Numbered from the stretch's first letter, positions 43,775 through 52,489 are shown. The stretch is DNA of 64,000 nt from Microthrix sp041394405 (GCA_041394405.1 JAWKIF010000006.1:248001-312000); one strand, 5' to 3'. A program made the numbers and translations. The notes: generated from the sequence alone by a model not told the origin.

Positions 43775-43821
43775 AGGTGTGGAGCTGTGCCCACGATATT
43801 GACCGGCACAGCTCCACACCT
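43775..43821. terminator. Perfect 17-bp stem-loop between convergent genes
   Basis: AGGTGTGGAGCTGTGCC (43775-43791) and its exact reverse complement (43805-43821) enclose a 13-base loop. A second perfect dyad, CACACCCGTGGGTGTG, follows at 43828-43843 and reaches to within five bases of the next stop codon. The gap separates the plus-strand glycosyltransferase (ends 43739) from the minus-strand secreted-protein gene (ends 43848). A bidirectional, U-tract-less terminator is the simplest reading. Confidence 0.7.
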
Positions 43822-43847
43822 GTGCTCCACACCCGTGGGTGTGCACG

Positions 43848-44747
43848 TCAGTTGGGGCGGAGGCGGGTGCTGAGTTCGGTGATGGTGATGCTGCGGGTGC
43901 TGGAGGTGGTCTCGGTGGGCATGGTGCCGGTGATGGGGACGCCGAGGATGTCGGCCTCGTAGCGGACGGTCCAGGTGAGCGTGGTGGTGATGGAGTAGGT
44001 GCCAGGCTGGAGGTAGGTGTGGAGGCACGCCCCTGGGGTGGAGTCGGACTTGCCGGCGGTCCAGGGCACACCGCCGGAGGCGCAGGTGAAGGCGCCGCTG
44101 CCATCGCCCGGGTCGATCTTGAGTGATCCGGTGGGGGTTGCCATGGCGGTTGCCGAGTTGTTGGCGTCGGCGGTGGCCGATGCCTCGAAGCTGTCGGGGA
44201 TGGTGGCCCAGAACCACACCGGCAGGTTGACGGGGGTGACGGCACCGGCAGGCGGGGCACTGTTCAGCTTGGGGTCGGGCAGTTTGGTGGAGTCGAGTGC
44301 GACTCGCGCCAGCTCTTCGGGGTCGGCCGGTTCGGGCGGGGGCGGGCCGCCGGCGACGCCGGGGATGCCCGGGTTGTAGGTGAACAGCTCGGTGATCAGC
44401 AGCTGGCCCTTGTAGTAGCAGTAGCGGGCGTAGGTGCTGCCCGGGACGAGGCCGGTGACCTCGTCGCCACCCAGCACCGCGCCGTTGACGTTGTCGACCG
44501 GTCGATAGAACCTGCACACCCAATCGTTCTGCCCGGTCGCGCGAGGGGCCGATCCACTCCCGCCCCCGCCAGGCGTGCCTCCGGGAGTTGGAGCCCCGCC
44601 ACCCCCGCCGCCGCCTCCACCCCCGGAACCTGGCGAGACCGAAATCACGCCGATCTCACCGTCGCCGCCCCGGGCACCTGCCGGAGGCCCAAGGGAGGCC
44701 GTGACCGTCACGGTGAGCGCTACGAGTGCTACGAGTCGGCGGCGCAT
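43848..44747 (-). CDS. Secreted protein with Gly-rich linker and PKD-like domain
   Basis: This 299-residue protein has a signal peptide (MRRRLVALVALTVTVTASLG...), a Gly-rich spacer around residues 35-65, a Cys-bearing region (VCRFYRPVDN, YARYCYYKG) and a C-terminal domain. In that domain PTGSLKIDPGDGSGAFTC and CLHTYLQPGTYSITTTLTW look like the DGS...H-x-Y...G-x-Y core of PKD repeats, with a likely disulfide. The region before it, VNLPVWFWA, recalls similar secreted proteins I remember from Streptomyces, often annotated vaguely as ATP/GTP-binding. Function is unknown. The ATG at 44747 has GGAGG five bases upstream and lies inside the preceding lipoprotein gene. Confidence 0.75.
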   Translation of the reverse strand: MRRRLVALVALTVTVTASLGPPAGARGGDGEIGVISVSPGSGGGGGGGGGGAPTPGGTPGGGGSGSAPRATGQNDWVCRFYRPVDNVNGAVLGGDEVTGLVPGSTYARYCYYKGQLLITELFTYNPGIPGVAGGPPPPEPADPEELARVALDSTKLPDPKLNSAPPAGAVTPVNLPVWFWATIPDSFEASATADANNSATAMATPTGSLKIDPGDGSGAFTCASGGVPWTAGKSDSTPGACLHTYLQPGTYSITTTLTWTVRYEADILGVPITGTMPTETTSSTRSITITELSTRLRPN

Positions 44748-45631
44748 CCGGTCCTCCCCGGGTTGGATCCTTGATGAACGAAGGCGACGATCCGCCACTC
44801 GTCGTCGGGCTTGGCAAGCTGCCCATCCCAAAACGCGGACGTTATTTCCCCGTCTTCGAGGGCGTCGGTCTGCAGGTTCCGGTACTCCATGTCGTTGAAC
44901 TCGCACATGGCCACCTGGAGGCGCCCGTCAGCGAGCGGCGACAGGTCGAAGACCCAGTAGGCGGTCTGAGCGTCGGGTGGCTCCACCCAGTACTGGCCCA
45001 GCTTGTGGCTTCCCAACACCACCTTTCGGCCATCCAGCTGATCGGCGCCAAAGCCTCCGAGGTTGAGGTCGGGGCGTTCCAGGTCGGTCATGGAGGTGGG
45101 GACCTTGGGATCCGGCTTCTTGTCGGTGACCGTCGAGATCATGGCGTCCAGGTACTGGTGGATGACGTCGGCCGCCTCCTGTTCGTCGGGGGTCCACTTG
45201 GGCTCCAGCAGGAGGCCTCGGGCGACGGCGGGGGTCTTGGCCTCGTAGCCGCCGGCGGAGATGACGGTGCCGTCGGCCAGCCGTTCGGCGGAGGGAGCCG
45301 ACGTGGGTGTCACAGTGGTTGGCGCAGCCTCGGGCTTGGCGGTGGTGGAGGAACTCCTTCCGGACCCCTCCGTGTCGGTGGAGGTGGTGGTGTCTGCGCT
45401 GCTTGTCGGTGGGGGAGCGGTGGTGATTCCCCCGGCGATGGGGGTGACCGAGGTGTCCCCACTGCCGCAGGCGGCCGCCAGCGCCATGGCGACCGTCAAC
45501 GCCGTGGCGGCGCGCCGCCGGGTGTGCGCAGGCTCGCGGGAGCACCTACCGGCGTTGCTGACGGGGCGTTCGCGAGGGCAGCCCGGGCCCAAGTGCGTGG
45601 TGCACCGTTGGCTGATCCCGCCGTCGCCCAT
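44729..45631 (-). CDS. Lipoprotein with probable NTF2-like domain
   Basis: This protein of about 300 residues has a lipobox LAAACGSG (Cys55 from the chosen start), a Thr/Ser-rich linker, and a C-terminal domain (about 160-300). That domain has the long helix EQEAADVIHQYLDAMISTV and strands ending WRIVAFVHQGS, an NTF2-like order. The ATG at 45629-45631 has GAGG nearby, but it gives an n-region of about 35 residues, long for a lipoprotein signal. A TTG at 45590-45592 or a later non-ATG start may be the true one. It overlaps the secreted-protein gene by 19 bases, so the pair is probably co-expressed. Confidence 0.68.
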   Translation of the reverse strand: MGDGGISQRCTTHLGPGCPRERPVSNAGRCSREPAHTRRRAATALTVAMALAAACGSGDTSVTPIAGGITTAPPPTSSADTTTSTDTEGSGRSSSTTAKPEAAPTTVTPTSAPSAERLADGTVISAGGYEAKTPAVARGLLLEPKWTPDEQEAADVIHQYLDAMISTVTDKKPDPKVPTSMTDLERPDLNLGGFGADQLDGRKVVLGSHKLGQYWVEPPDAQTAYWVFDLSPLADGRLQVAMCEFNDMEYRNLQTDALEDGEITSAFWDGQLAKPDDEWRIVAFVHQGSNPGRTGCAADS

Positions 45632-45813
45632 CGTTCCTCGCTTTGGCGGGCCGCCAAGTCCGCCACTCTGGCAAAGGTCCCCCCGGACCAAGTGCTGTCG
45701 GTCCACCGGCCGACCCGAGGCAGCCTACCGAAACCACGAACGATGTCCAGTGGAACGTTCGGGTACCGCGACCCACCCAACTCAGGGTGGTGCGCGTGCC
45801 GGCCCGAGCCGGT

Positions 45814-45827
45814 GGACCGGCCGGTCC
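45814..45827. terminator. 14-bp palindrome downstream of the tandem-GT2 gene
   Basis: GGACCGGCCGGTCC is a perfect palindrome seven bases beyond the minus-strand stop of the tandem-GT2 gene (45834). It lies in the roughly 200-base gap before the lipoprotein start, where I see no gene. It may be part of a terminator, but in DNA of this GC content a short GC palindrome is weak evidence. The rest of the gap should hold the lipoprotein promoter. I see no convincing -35/-10 pair. Confidence 0.3.
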
Positions 45828-45833
45828 CGGCGG

Positions 45834-47450
45834 CTACCAGGACTGCGGTGGGATCAACTGAGCCCGGTGGTCGGCCCAGTTGGGGTTCAGGTATGGGTCC
45901 ACCTGCATGCGGTGCCGCCACCTGCCGTAGAGGGCGTCCAGCTCCCAGGAGTGCACCTGGGGGTCGCGGCTGGCGCTCTCGAAGTGGTAGAGCCGGGCGT
46001 GCGGCGAGACCACGACGCAATATCCCAGGTGCCGCACCTTCAGGCTGAGGTCCACATCGTTGAAGTTGGCGGGCAGGCCCTCCCACATGCCGCCGACCTC
46101 ATCCCACACCTCCCGTCGCAGCGCTGCGCACGCGGCGGTCACGCCCGAGGCCTCCCGATCGCAGTACAGCGTGTGCCGGTTGGCGTCGTCGGCGGGGTTG
46201 CGGCCCAGCATCAGGTGGGTGGCCTCTCCCTCGAAGTAGGCGTGGCCGCCGTGTTGCAGGGTGCCATCGGCGAAGAGCAGGTGGGCCCCGGCCATACCCA
46301 CGTCGTCCTCCCGCAAGAACCCGACCAGTGTGTCCAGCCACTCCGGGGTGATCACCTCGACGTCGTCGTTCAGCAGGCACAGCGCGTCGCCGGAGCAATG
46401 GGCGACACCCAGGTTGATCTTTTCGGGGAAGTTGAACGGCCGGTCGAAGGGCACCAGCACCAACCGGTCGCCCAGAATCTCGGCCAGCTCGTCGGTGACC
46501 TCGGTGGGCGTGTCGGCATCGGCCACGCACACGAACTGCCACGGCTCGTAGGTGGTGCGCTGGACGAGTGACCGGGCGGTGGCCGTGACGAAGCATCGGC
46601 GGCTGCCCCAGGCGACGCCGGAGGAACCGCGCGTGGGCACGATGATGGACACCACGGGCTGGGGTCGCTCCCGGAAGTGACGCCGCAGCCGGTAGACGCC
46701 GGGGATGACGTCCACCACGTCGGCCTCCAAATCAACACGTTCGGCGTGGTCGGCCAGCGCTGCCCGGGCAGCGTCGTGGGCGGCTGGCTTGGCGTCAATG
46801 TGGTCGGCCACCGAACCCGGCACCGCGCGCCAGTGATACAGCACCTTGGGGATGTGGTGGATACGTCGAGCTCGTTCGGTGACGCGGAGCGCCAGGTCGT
46901 GGTCCTGGCTGCCGTCGTAGCCGGCCCGGAAGCCACCCACCTGCTCCATCAACGACCGGCGGATCACCATGAGGTGGCCCAGGTACATCTGGCATCGCAG
47001 CCGTTCGGGACTCCAGTCGGGCTTGAGGAACGGCAGGTCGTGATGGCGGCCGGTTGCGTCGATCTTGTCTTCGTCCGTGTAGATGACGTCGACCTCGTCG
47101 TGGGCGCGGATGGCGGCGCACACCTCGGCCAACGCGTCGGGGTGCAGCTCGTCGTCGTGGTCAAGCAGCGCAACGAACGCGCCCCGGGCATGGGAGAGCG
47201 CGGTGGCGGTTGCCCCGACGATGCCCTGGTTGGACTCGTGGGTCACCAGCGTGACGCGAGGGTCGTCGGCACACTGACGGCGGACCTCGTCGAGCCCGGT
47301 GGTGTCGGACGACCCGTCGTCCACGATCACCCACTCCCAGTCCGCCTTCTGGGCCAGCATCGAGCCGGCCAGGCGGCGTGCCAGGTGGGCCTCGGTGTTG
47401 AACGCCGGCGTAAGCACGGTGACCATCGGCGGCACCGGCGTGGTGCTCAT
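45834..47450 (-). CDS. Tandem-domain family 2 glycosyltransferase
   Basis: This 538-residue protein has two GT2 domains in a row. The first (about 8-230) shows VTVLTPAFNTEAHL, VIVDDGSSDTT, LLDHDDELHPDAL and DGSQDHDLALRV. The second (about 265-520) shows VSIIVPTRGSSG, CLLNDDVEVITPEWL and FNDVDLSLKVRHLGYCV. This two-domain plan occurs in enzymes that add two different sugars or build an alternating chain. The ATG at 47450 starts just ahead of the first domain. A TTG at 47528 would add 26 residues that look unlike the family. It follows the small coiled-coil gene on the same strand. Confidence 0.87.
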   Translation of the reverse strand: MSTTPVPPMVTVLTPAFNTEAHLARRLAGSMLAQKADWEWVIVDDGSSDTTGLDEVRRQCADDPRVTLVTHESNQGIVGATATALSHARGAFVALLDHDDELHPDALAEVCAAIRAHDEVDVIYTDEDKIDATGRHHDLPFLKPDWSPERLRCQMYLGHLMVIRRSLMEQVGGFRAGYDGSQDHDLALRVTERARRIHHIPKVLYHWRAVPGSVADHIDAKPAAHDAARAALADHAERVDLEADVVDVIPGVYRLRRHFRERPQPVVSIIVPTRGSSGVAWGSRRCFVTATARSLVQRTTYEPWQFVCVADADTPTEVTDELAEILGDRLVLVPFDRPFNFPEKINLGVAHCSGDALCLLNDDVEVITPEWLDTLVGFLREDDVGMAGAHLLFADGTLQHGGHAYFEGEATHLMLGRNPADDANRHTLYCDREASGVTAACAALRREVWDEVGGMWEGLPANFNDVDLSLKVRHLGYCVVVSPHARLYHFESASRDPQVHSWELDALYGRWRHRMQVDPYLNPNWADHRAQLIPPQSW

Positions 47451-47508
47451 GGTGCGTGTCGCCGGGGGGCACCGCAGCGGCGCGCCGCGGCGCAGGGATC
47501 GCTGCGGC

Positions 47509-47811
47509 TCACCGTCGGGCGGACCCAAGTGATCGCAAGGTGGCCTCGGCGCGTTGGCGGGCCGCCTCCGTGCCCGGTAGCCGTCGCAGCAGACCGGTGG
47601 CGCGCCCCAACGCGCGGCTTCGGCGGGTGACCGGCCGCCGAAGGGCGGCGACGGTGTGCTCGGCGACCGCCAAGCGGGCTCGCAGCTCGCCGGCCGTGGC
47701 CTCGGCGCCGATCACGGCGTCCCGAAGCCGCCACAGCTCGAGCTGGGCATCGACGCCGCCTGGCTCGGCCATGTTGGGCGCGCGGTCGGCAGAGTCGGTG
47801 GGGGAGGCCAT
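47509..47811 (-). CDS. Small coiled-coil protein of the glycan locus
   Basis: I do not recognise this 100-residue protein. After a polar N-terminus, residues about 20-60 (LELWRLRDAVIGAEATAGELRARLAVAEHTVAAL) form a probable coiled coil, followed by a basic helix (RRPVTRRSRALGRATGLLRRL). Coiled coil plus Arg-rich end resembles the tail of the methyltransferase at 42130-43047 and of other glycan-locus proteins, where such tails serve as scaffolds or molecular rulers. It sits 58 bases upstream of the tandem-GT2 gene on the same strand. It is small but has a clear start and no better-supported frame, so I keep it. Confidence 0.5.
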   Translation of the reverse strand: MASPTDSADRAPNMAEPGGVDAQLELWRLRDAVIGAEATAGELRARLAVAEHTVAALRRPVTRRSRALGRATGLLRRLPGTEAARQRAEATLRSLGSARR

Positions 47812-47938
47812 CGCCAGGCGAGGCTAGTGCCGCCGCGAGTCGCCGTCGCCGTGTACGTGACGAGGGTCGCTTCGGTGGTCGGCGTTCATAGGCATTTCCA
47901 CCCAACGTGGTGGTACGATCACCTGTGGAGGGTTTGGT

Positions 47939-48613
47939 GTGGGCGACCGCATCGCAGTGAGGGGATGCAAGGGAACCATGGGACGAGGTTGGAGCAATGC
48001 AGGGGCCGCGCGGGCGCGCTTTGCCGACCTGGTCGAGTCGCTGACCGATGCACAGCTTGCCGGCGAAACGCTGTGCGAGGGCTGGACGCCCAAGGAGGTG
48101 CTCGGCCACGTCGTGAGCTTCGTGGACCTGTCGTTTCCCCGGTTCATGGCGCAGGTCGTCAAGGCCCGATTCAATTTCGACGTCGCCTCGGACCGCATGG
48201 CCCGAACGCTTGCCGAGCGGCCGGTGGAGGACCTGCTGGCGACCCTGAGAGCCAACGCCGACAAGTCATCGGCCGTACCCATGTTCCCCGAAGACCTCAC
48301 GGTGCTGGATGCCACGGCACATGCCCAGGATGTCCGGCGAGGCCTGGGGTTGGACACCCAGCCCGACGCGGAGGTGGTTCGGGAGATGCTGGAGTTCATG
48401 GCGTCGGGAAAGGCAAAGCCCATCTTCGACGCCAAGGTGACTCAGGGGTTGACCATTGCCGCCACCGATGTGGACTTCCGTCATGGCGACGGACCCGAAG
48501 TGGAGGCGACCGCCGAGGCCCTCATGATGAGCCTGTTGAATCGCCCGTCGGTGTTTTCCGAGCTGTCCGGCATGGGCGTCGGCAAGCTGGTCAGCCGCCT
48601 GACCGCCGAGTAG
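47939..48613 (+). CDS. Mycothiol-dependent maleylpyruvate-isomerase-like (DinB) protein
   Basis: This protein of up to 224 residues belongs to the MDMPI/DinB four-helix-bundle family common in actinobacteria. FADLVESLTDAQLAGETLCEGWTPKEVLGHVVSFVD is the typical first helix pair with the metal-ligand His, and later LDATAHAQDVRRGLGL holds further ligand His residues. Members use mycothiol or bind a divalent metal. The reaction here is unknown. The GTG at 47939 has GGAGGG just upstream. The ATG at 47981, preceded by AAGGGA, gives a length closer to the family, so the start is uncertain by 14 codons. A TACGAT at 47914-47919 may be the -10. Confidence 0.75.
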   Translation: MGDRIAVRGCKGTMGRGWSNAGAARARFADLVESLTDAQLAGETLCEGWTPKEVLGHVVSFVDLSFPRFMAQVVKARFNFDVASDRMARTLAERPVEDLLATLRANADKSSAVPMFPEDLTVLDATAHAQDVRRGLGLDTQPDAEVVREMLEFMASGKAKPIFDAKVTQGLTIAATDVDFRHGDGPEVEATAEALMMSLLNRPSVFSELSGMGVGKLVSRLTAE

Positions 48614-48671
48614 GTAGCGTCGGCTGGACCCGGTGAACCGCCACGGGACCGTCAACCGACAAGGAGCGATC

Positions 48672-49136
48672 ATGCCCACCCTGAACCTCGGTGACCTCAG
48701 CATCACCAGCAGCGCATTCGACCACGGTGGCCGCATTCCCGACCGCCACGCCTACGCCAACGACAACGTCTCACCCGAACTGTCGTGGAGCGCCGTGCCC
48801 GCCGGAACGGCGGAGCTGGTGCTGGTGTGCCACGATCCGGACGCTCCGCTGACCGACGGATTCACCCATTGGGTGCTGACCGGTATCGACCCCGCCAGCT
48901 CGGGACTGCAGGAGGGCACCGATGCGGGCGTCAGCGGCACCAGCAGCTTCGGGGAGGAGGGCTACGGGGGCCCGGCGCCGCCCCCCGGACACGGGGCCCA
49001 TCACTACTTCTTCCACCTGTACGCGCTGGATCAGCCCTCCGGCGTCGGGCCCGGCGCCGACCGGGATGCGGTGATGTCGGCCATCGACGGCCACATCATC
49101 GAACAGGCGCGTGTGGTGGGTACGTTCAGCACCTGA
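48672..49136 (+). CDS. YbhB/YbcL (Raf-kinase-inhibitor-like, PEBP) protein
   Basis: This 154-residue protein of the phosphatidylethanolamine-binding family contains ITSSAFDHGGRIPDRHA, the CHDPDAP motif, HWVLTGIDP, and GPAPPPGHGAHHYFFHLYALD, which together form the anion/ligand pocket. The cellular role of bacterial members is unclear. The ATG at 48672 has AAGGAG five bases upstream and matches the family start. It lies 58 bases after the DinB gene and is convergent with the membrane protein that ends at 49144, with seven bases between stops. Confidence 0.92.
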   Translation: MPTLNLGDLSITSSAFDHGGRIPDRHAYANDNVSPELSWSAVPAGTAELVLVCHDPDAPLTDGFTHWVLTGIDPASSGLQEGTDAGVSGTSSFGEEGYGGPAPPPGHGAHHYFFHLYALDQPSGVGPGADRDAVMSAIDGHIIEQARVVGTFST

Positions 49137-49143
49137 CGAGCGG

Positions 49144-49953
49144 TCACCCCTCGCGTCGCCAGCCGGCGAAGGCCCTCCAACCGTCGTGTACTTCGCCGTC
49201 CTTGCCCTCCTGGCCGCCCTGCCTGCCGGCAGGTGTTTCCGGGTCCGCGGATGAGCCCAGGCGTCGGCGAGCGAAACGCACCACCAGCGTGAGCCCGTAG
49301 CCAACGACGATGAGGCCCACCCAGAACCGGGTGTCGGTGCCGTAGTCGATGATCCACGCGGCCGGGGTGCCCAGGCCGAAGCGTTCCGCGTTTGCCAGGC
49401 CGCCACCCACCAGGTACCCGATCATGCCGCTGACCACCGACACGATGGCCGTGGCCTGCACGCTGGCGTTGACGTCCTTGCGAACCGTGGGGTGAGGGTC
49501 GGCGACGTGGCGGCGCATCGTGACCAATCCTGCGCCCAAGCCCAGCGCCACGGCCACGTCGGTACCCCACGAACCCATCCGTCGGGCCGAACTGGGCGGG
49601 GGTGGGTGAGCGGCCGCATCCGAAAGCGGGCCGTGCTTGGCGCCCATGCGCGCCTTCAGCTTGGTCACCGCCCCTCCGGAGGAGTGCAGGCCAAGGGTGA
49701 TCAGGAGGGCGGGCACCAGCTCGATCAGCACGGTGAGTGCGGCGACCACCAGGCCGACCGCCACGGCGCTGCGGGTGTGCTCCAGCACCGTGAACCCGGC
49801 GTTGGTTCGGATGATCTCATTGAGGGGGCTCTGCTCGAACACGAGGGCGCCGCCGGCCGCCACCACGATGGCGGCCTTGATCGCGGAATGGGGCCCAGCC
49901 GAAGACGACTCGGCGGTCGGCGTCGGCGATGAGGCCGCGAGATTGTCCGCCAT
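49144..49953 (-). CDS. Uncharacterised membrane protein (about four helices)
   Basis: I do not recognise this 269-residue protein. Hydrophobic segments lie at about 24-42, 60-88, 130-150 (VAVALGLGAGLVTM) and 168-190, with a further one near 205-228 (FWVGLIVVGYGLTLVV). A polar loop between the second and third contains KLKARMGAKHGPL. The C-terminus is charged and probably cytoplasmic. The ATG at 49953 has GGAGG upstream. It is divergent from the lipoprotein operon starting at 50103, so the 149-base gap should hold both promoters. Confidence 0.65.
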   Translation of the reverse strand: MADNLAASSPTPTAESSSAGPHSAIKAAIVVAAGGALVFEQSPLNEIIRTNAGFTVLEHTRSAVAVGLVVAALTVLIELVPALLITLGLHSSGGAVTKLKARMGAKHGPLSDAAAHPPPPSSARRMGSWGTDVAVALGLGAGLVTMRRHVADPHPTVRKDVNASVQATAIVSVVSGMIGYLVGGGLANAERFGLGTPAAWIIDYGTDTRFWVGLIVVGYGLTLVVRFARRRLGSSADPETPAGRQGGQEGKDGEVHDGWRAFAGWRREG

Positions 49954-50102
49954 GAACCCCGACCTCCGTCGACCCGATCGAGGCCAGTTTGGGGCACTGT
50001 GACGTGGGTGGTCAATCGCTTCGACACGCCTCGGCCCGGTTCTGCTGCCCGCCGTCGGTGATGGCCTACGATTTGCTCCAGGCGCTGCTGCCAGGGAGGG
50101 AC

Positions 50103-50876
50103 ATGCGACGGATCGGAGTAGCGGCGGCCGTGCTCGCCGTCGCGCTGGTGGCATGCGGTTGCAGCGACACCAGCCAGGCGGGCGCTGGCACATCGACCGC
50201 GCCGGCCACGTCCACCTCCACCCCGGACGTCGCGCCCGCCCATGGCGAGCAGCCTGAGAGCGGCGCTGCGATCCAGACCCCGCAGCGTCCCACGAACGCC
50301 GAGTTCGGCGGCGCCGAGCGGATTCGGCTGGGAGAGCAGCTGGTGCAAGCCCGTGAGGTGGCCCTGGCCCTGCCCACCTACGGCGAGGCCGTGGCGGCGG
50401 GCTACGAACCAACGACGCCCTATGCGCCGGGGACCGGCGCCCACGTGGGCCGTGACGATCAGACCCAGCTGCCGGACGCCGAGCTGGACGTCACCAAACC
50501 TCAGTCGCTCATGTACGCCGGCACCGACCCCGACTCGCCGGTGGTTGGCTTGATGTACGTCCAGTTGGGCGGGGATGTTCCACCAGAGGGATTCGCCGGG
50601 CCGCTGGACACCTGGGATCCGACGACGGGCCAGTGCCTGAAGCCAGACGAGGTGGACCCGATGTTCCCCACGGCCGCCTCCGTCACCAGGGAGCGCTGCG
50701 ATCAAGCGGGCGGACGGTTCCTCGACATCACCGCGTGGATCCAACACGTGTGGGTGGTGCCGGGGTGGGAGGCACCTGGCGGGGTGTTCGCCCACGACAA
50801 CGACGACATCCGTTGTGCCGACGGAACCTCCGACAGCACCGACACCGACGGCTGTGAGCCGCCAGGAGCCACCTGA
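50103..50876 (+). CDS. Lipoprotein, first gene of a three-lipoprotein operon
   Basis: This 257-residue protein has a lipoprotein signal (MRRIGVAAAVLAVALVAC, Cys18) and a Thr/Ser-rich linker. Its domain (about 60-257) carries TYGEAVAAGYEPTTPYAPGTGAHV, SLMYAGTDPDSPVVGLMYVQ and, near the end, IQHVWVVPGWEAPGGVFAHDN. Conserved-looking His and Cys residues (AHV, QHVWVV, FAHDN, and Cys in GQCL, RERC, IRC) could form a metal or disulfide site. I remember similar HVWVVPGWE proteins in other actinobacteria with no assigned function. GGAGG precedes the ATG at 50103. The stop overlaps the next ATG as TGATG. Confidence 0.72.
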   Translation: MRRIGVAAAVLAVALVACGCSDTSQAGAGTSTAPATSTSTPDVAPAHGEQPESGAAIQTPQRPTNAEFGGAERIRLGEQLVQAREVALALPTYGEAVAAGYEPTTPYAPGTGAHVGRDDQTQLPDAELDVTKPQSLMYAGTDPDSPVVGLMYVQLGGDVPPEGFAGPLDTWDPTTGQCLKPDEVDPMFPTAASVTRERCDQAGGRFLDITAWIQHVWVVPGWEAPGGVFAHDNDDIRCADGTSDSTDTDGCEPPGAT

Positions 50877-52489
50877 TGAGACCCGCCCGTTTCTTGGCCG
50901 CCGCTGCGGCCCTCGCGCTGGTGTGCGCCGCATGCGCCTCCGGGGGCGCCCAAGCGGCTTCACCCGGGGCCGACGACACCGACGCCATCCCGCTTCGGGG
51001 TGCGAGCCACCCCAGCGAACACGCCGGGCTTACCCAGAGCGTCCCGGTCGATGCCGACAGCTTCGACGCCATGACGTCCAAGCTGTTCGGGGCAGACGCC
51101 GCCGAAGGCAGGTTTCTCGCAGGCGAGGAGCTGTCCGGCGGGGTGGTGTTGTCGTCGGAGGCACATCCGGATGCGTCCGACCAGGCGGTGTGGACGGTGG
51201 CGATGGAGGTGACCACCGACGCCAAACCGCGGCGACGAACCGTTGCCCGCGTCCCGGTCGGGCTGGACACCGGCGCCACGTTCATCGCCGCAGTCGACGC
51301 CGCACTGGCCGAACACGCCAAGGTGCGGGCGGAGGACCCGGAGGCCACAGCGCCGTTTCGCCTGGAATACCGCACCACGTCGGCCATGGGTGGTTCGGTG
51401 GTGCTGGCGGTGGACATCGATGACGAGCGGCCCCAGCCGGCCGTGCTGGAGGTGACGGCCACGGGCCCCACCACCTCGCTGACCGACGGCAACATCAACA
51501 CTGCCAACTTCGAGGGCGCTCCGTTCGAGTCCATCTACGGCCTGGTGTGGTTCGGCGTGCGTCGCGATCAGTTCGACTTCTTCGTCAACCGGGCCTATGG
51601 CCTGTCGGCCGGGAAGGCTCAGAACTTCTCCGACTTCAAGCTGGTGCCCCACAACTGGCTGCGGCTGACCGTCACCCCCGAGCTGGACGACGATCGGGTC
51701 AACGTCGGCTTCGAGGTGGTCACCGTCGACGGCGACCGGGTGCCGATCGCCTCGGCGCCGGCCTCGCTGGTGGCCGGTGAGCAGTTCATGCAGACCGTGT
51801 TCCGCATGATGGACGACGCAGCGGCCAAGGAACGGGCCGAGCCCGGGTCGGCCGGGCACTGGGAGGCGCCCTTCTACTACGACGACCCCGACGGTGGCGG
51901 GGTGGTTGAGGTGATCGCACAAGGCGACGGCACCGACAGCCAGATCGCCTACGCCATCGAGTCGCCCAAGCGGGAGCTGGCCGACGTCGACTTTGTTCCC
52001 TACCGGGGCACGGTGATGGTGCCCGAGGATTGGGACGCCCCGCCCCCCAGTTGCCAGGAGTCGAACTCCACCTCGGCCCCCAACGGCCGTTTCAACGTGG
52101 AGTTCGTCGCCAGCTCCACGGTGTTGGGCGCCGAGCTGAAGGCGCCGTTGACGGGCACCGTCTACGGCTCGGTCTACCGAAGCGCCGACGTGGAGATCAC
52201 CGGCCCGATCGACGGCGCCGCGGCGCAGGCCAGCTTCACCTTCGACGGCATCGACGTGGTGGACGGGCCATCGAAGCGCAGCGTCATCGACACCGAGCTG
52301 CCCGCAGGCGACTATCAGGTGCTGGGCTTCCTCGACATCGACAACAACGCCGATCCGAGCGACCCCGGCCCCGACCCCGGTGACCCCGTGTTCATCCCCA
52401 TCGGAGGATTCGCCCTGGAATGCGAGAGCCAGGACATCACCGCCGAGTTCGCCCTGACCCTGCCGGAGGGCCAAGGCCAGGGCGGATGA
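50876..52489 (+). CDS. Large lipoprotein, second gene of the operon
   Basis: I do not recognise this 537-residue protein. It has a lipoprotein signal (Cys17 or Cys20 in ALVCAAC), an N-terminal region of mixed strands (about 70-350) and a C-terminal beta-sandwich (about 385-537). The latter contains GTVYGSVYRSADVEI, ELPAGDYQVLGFLDIDNN and ECESQDITAEFAL, which resembles carboxypeptidase-regulatory-like or Ig-like domains of outer-surface lipoproteins. An Asp-rich loop of repeated DPGPDPGDP type may bind Ca2+. It begins at the last base of the upstream stop, and its own stop overlaps the cytochrome start (52486-52489), so the three proteins are made together. Confidence 0.65.
   Translation: MRPARFLAAAAALALVCAACASGGAQAASPGADDTDAIPLRGASHPSEHAGLTQSVPVDADSFDAMTSKLFGADAAEGRFLAGEELSGGVVLSSEAHPDASDQAVWTVAMEVTTDAKPRRRTVARVPVGLDTGATFIAAVDAALAEHAKVRAEDPEATAPFRLEYRTTSAMGGSVVLAVDIDDERPQPAVLEVTATGPTTSLTDGNINTANFEGAPFESIYGLVWFGVRRDQFDFFVNRAYGLSAGKAQNFSDFKLVPHNWLRLTVTPELDDDRVNVGFEVVTVDGDRVPIASAPASLVAGEQFMQTVFRMMDDAAAKERAEPGSAGHWEAPFYYDDPDGGGVVEVIAQGDGTDSQIAYAIESPKRELADVDFVPYRGTVMVPEDWDAPPPSCQESNSTSAPNGRFNVEFVASSTVLGAELKAPLTGTVYGSVYRSADVEITGPIDGAAAQASFTFDGIDVVDGPSKRSVIDTELPAGDYQVLGFLDIDNNADPSDPGPDPGDPVFIPIGGFALECESQDITAEFALTLPEGQGQGG

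Noticed and set aside
45630..45710. A tRNA-Leu/Ser-like D-arm (GAGTGGCGGACTTGGCGG on the minus strand) upstream of the lipoprotein
   Set aside because: There is no T-loop GTTCGAATCC-type sequence and no acceptor-stem pairing nearby, so it does not fold as a tRNA.
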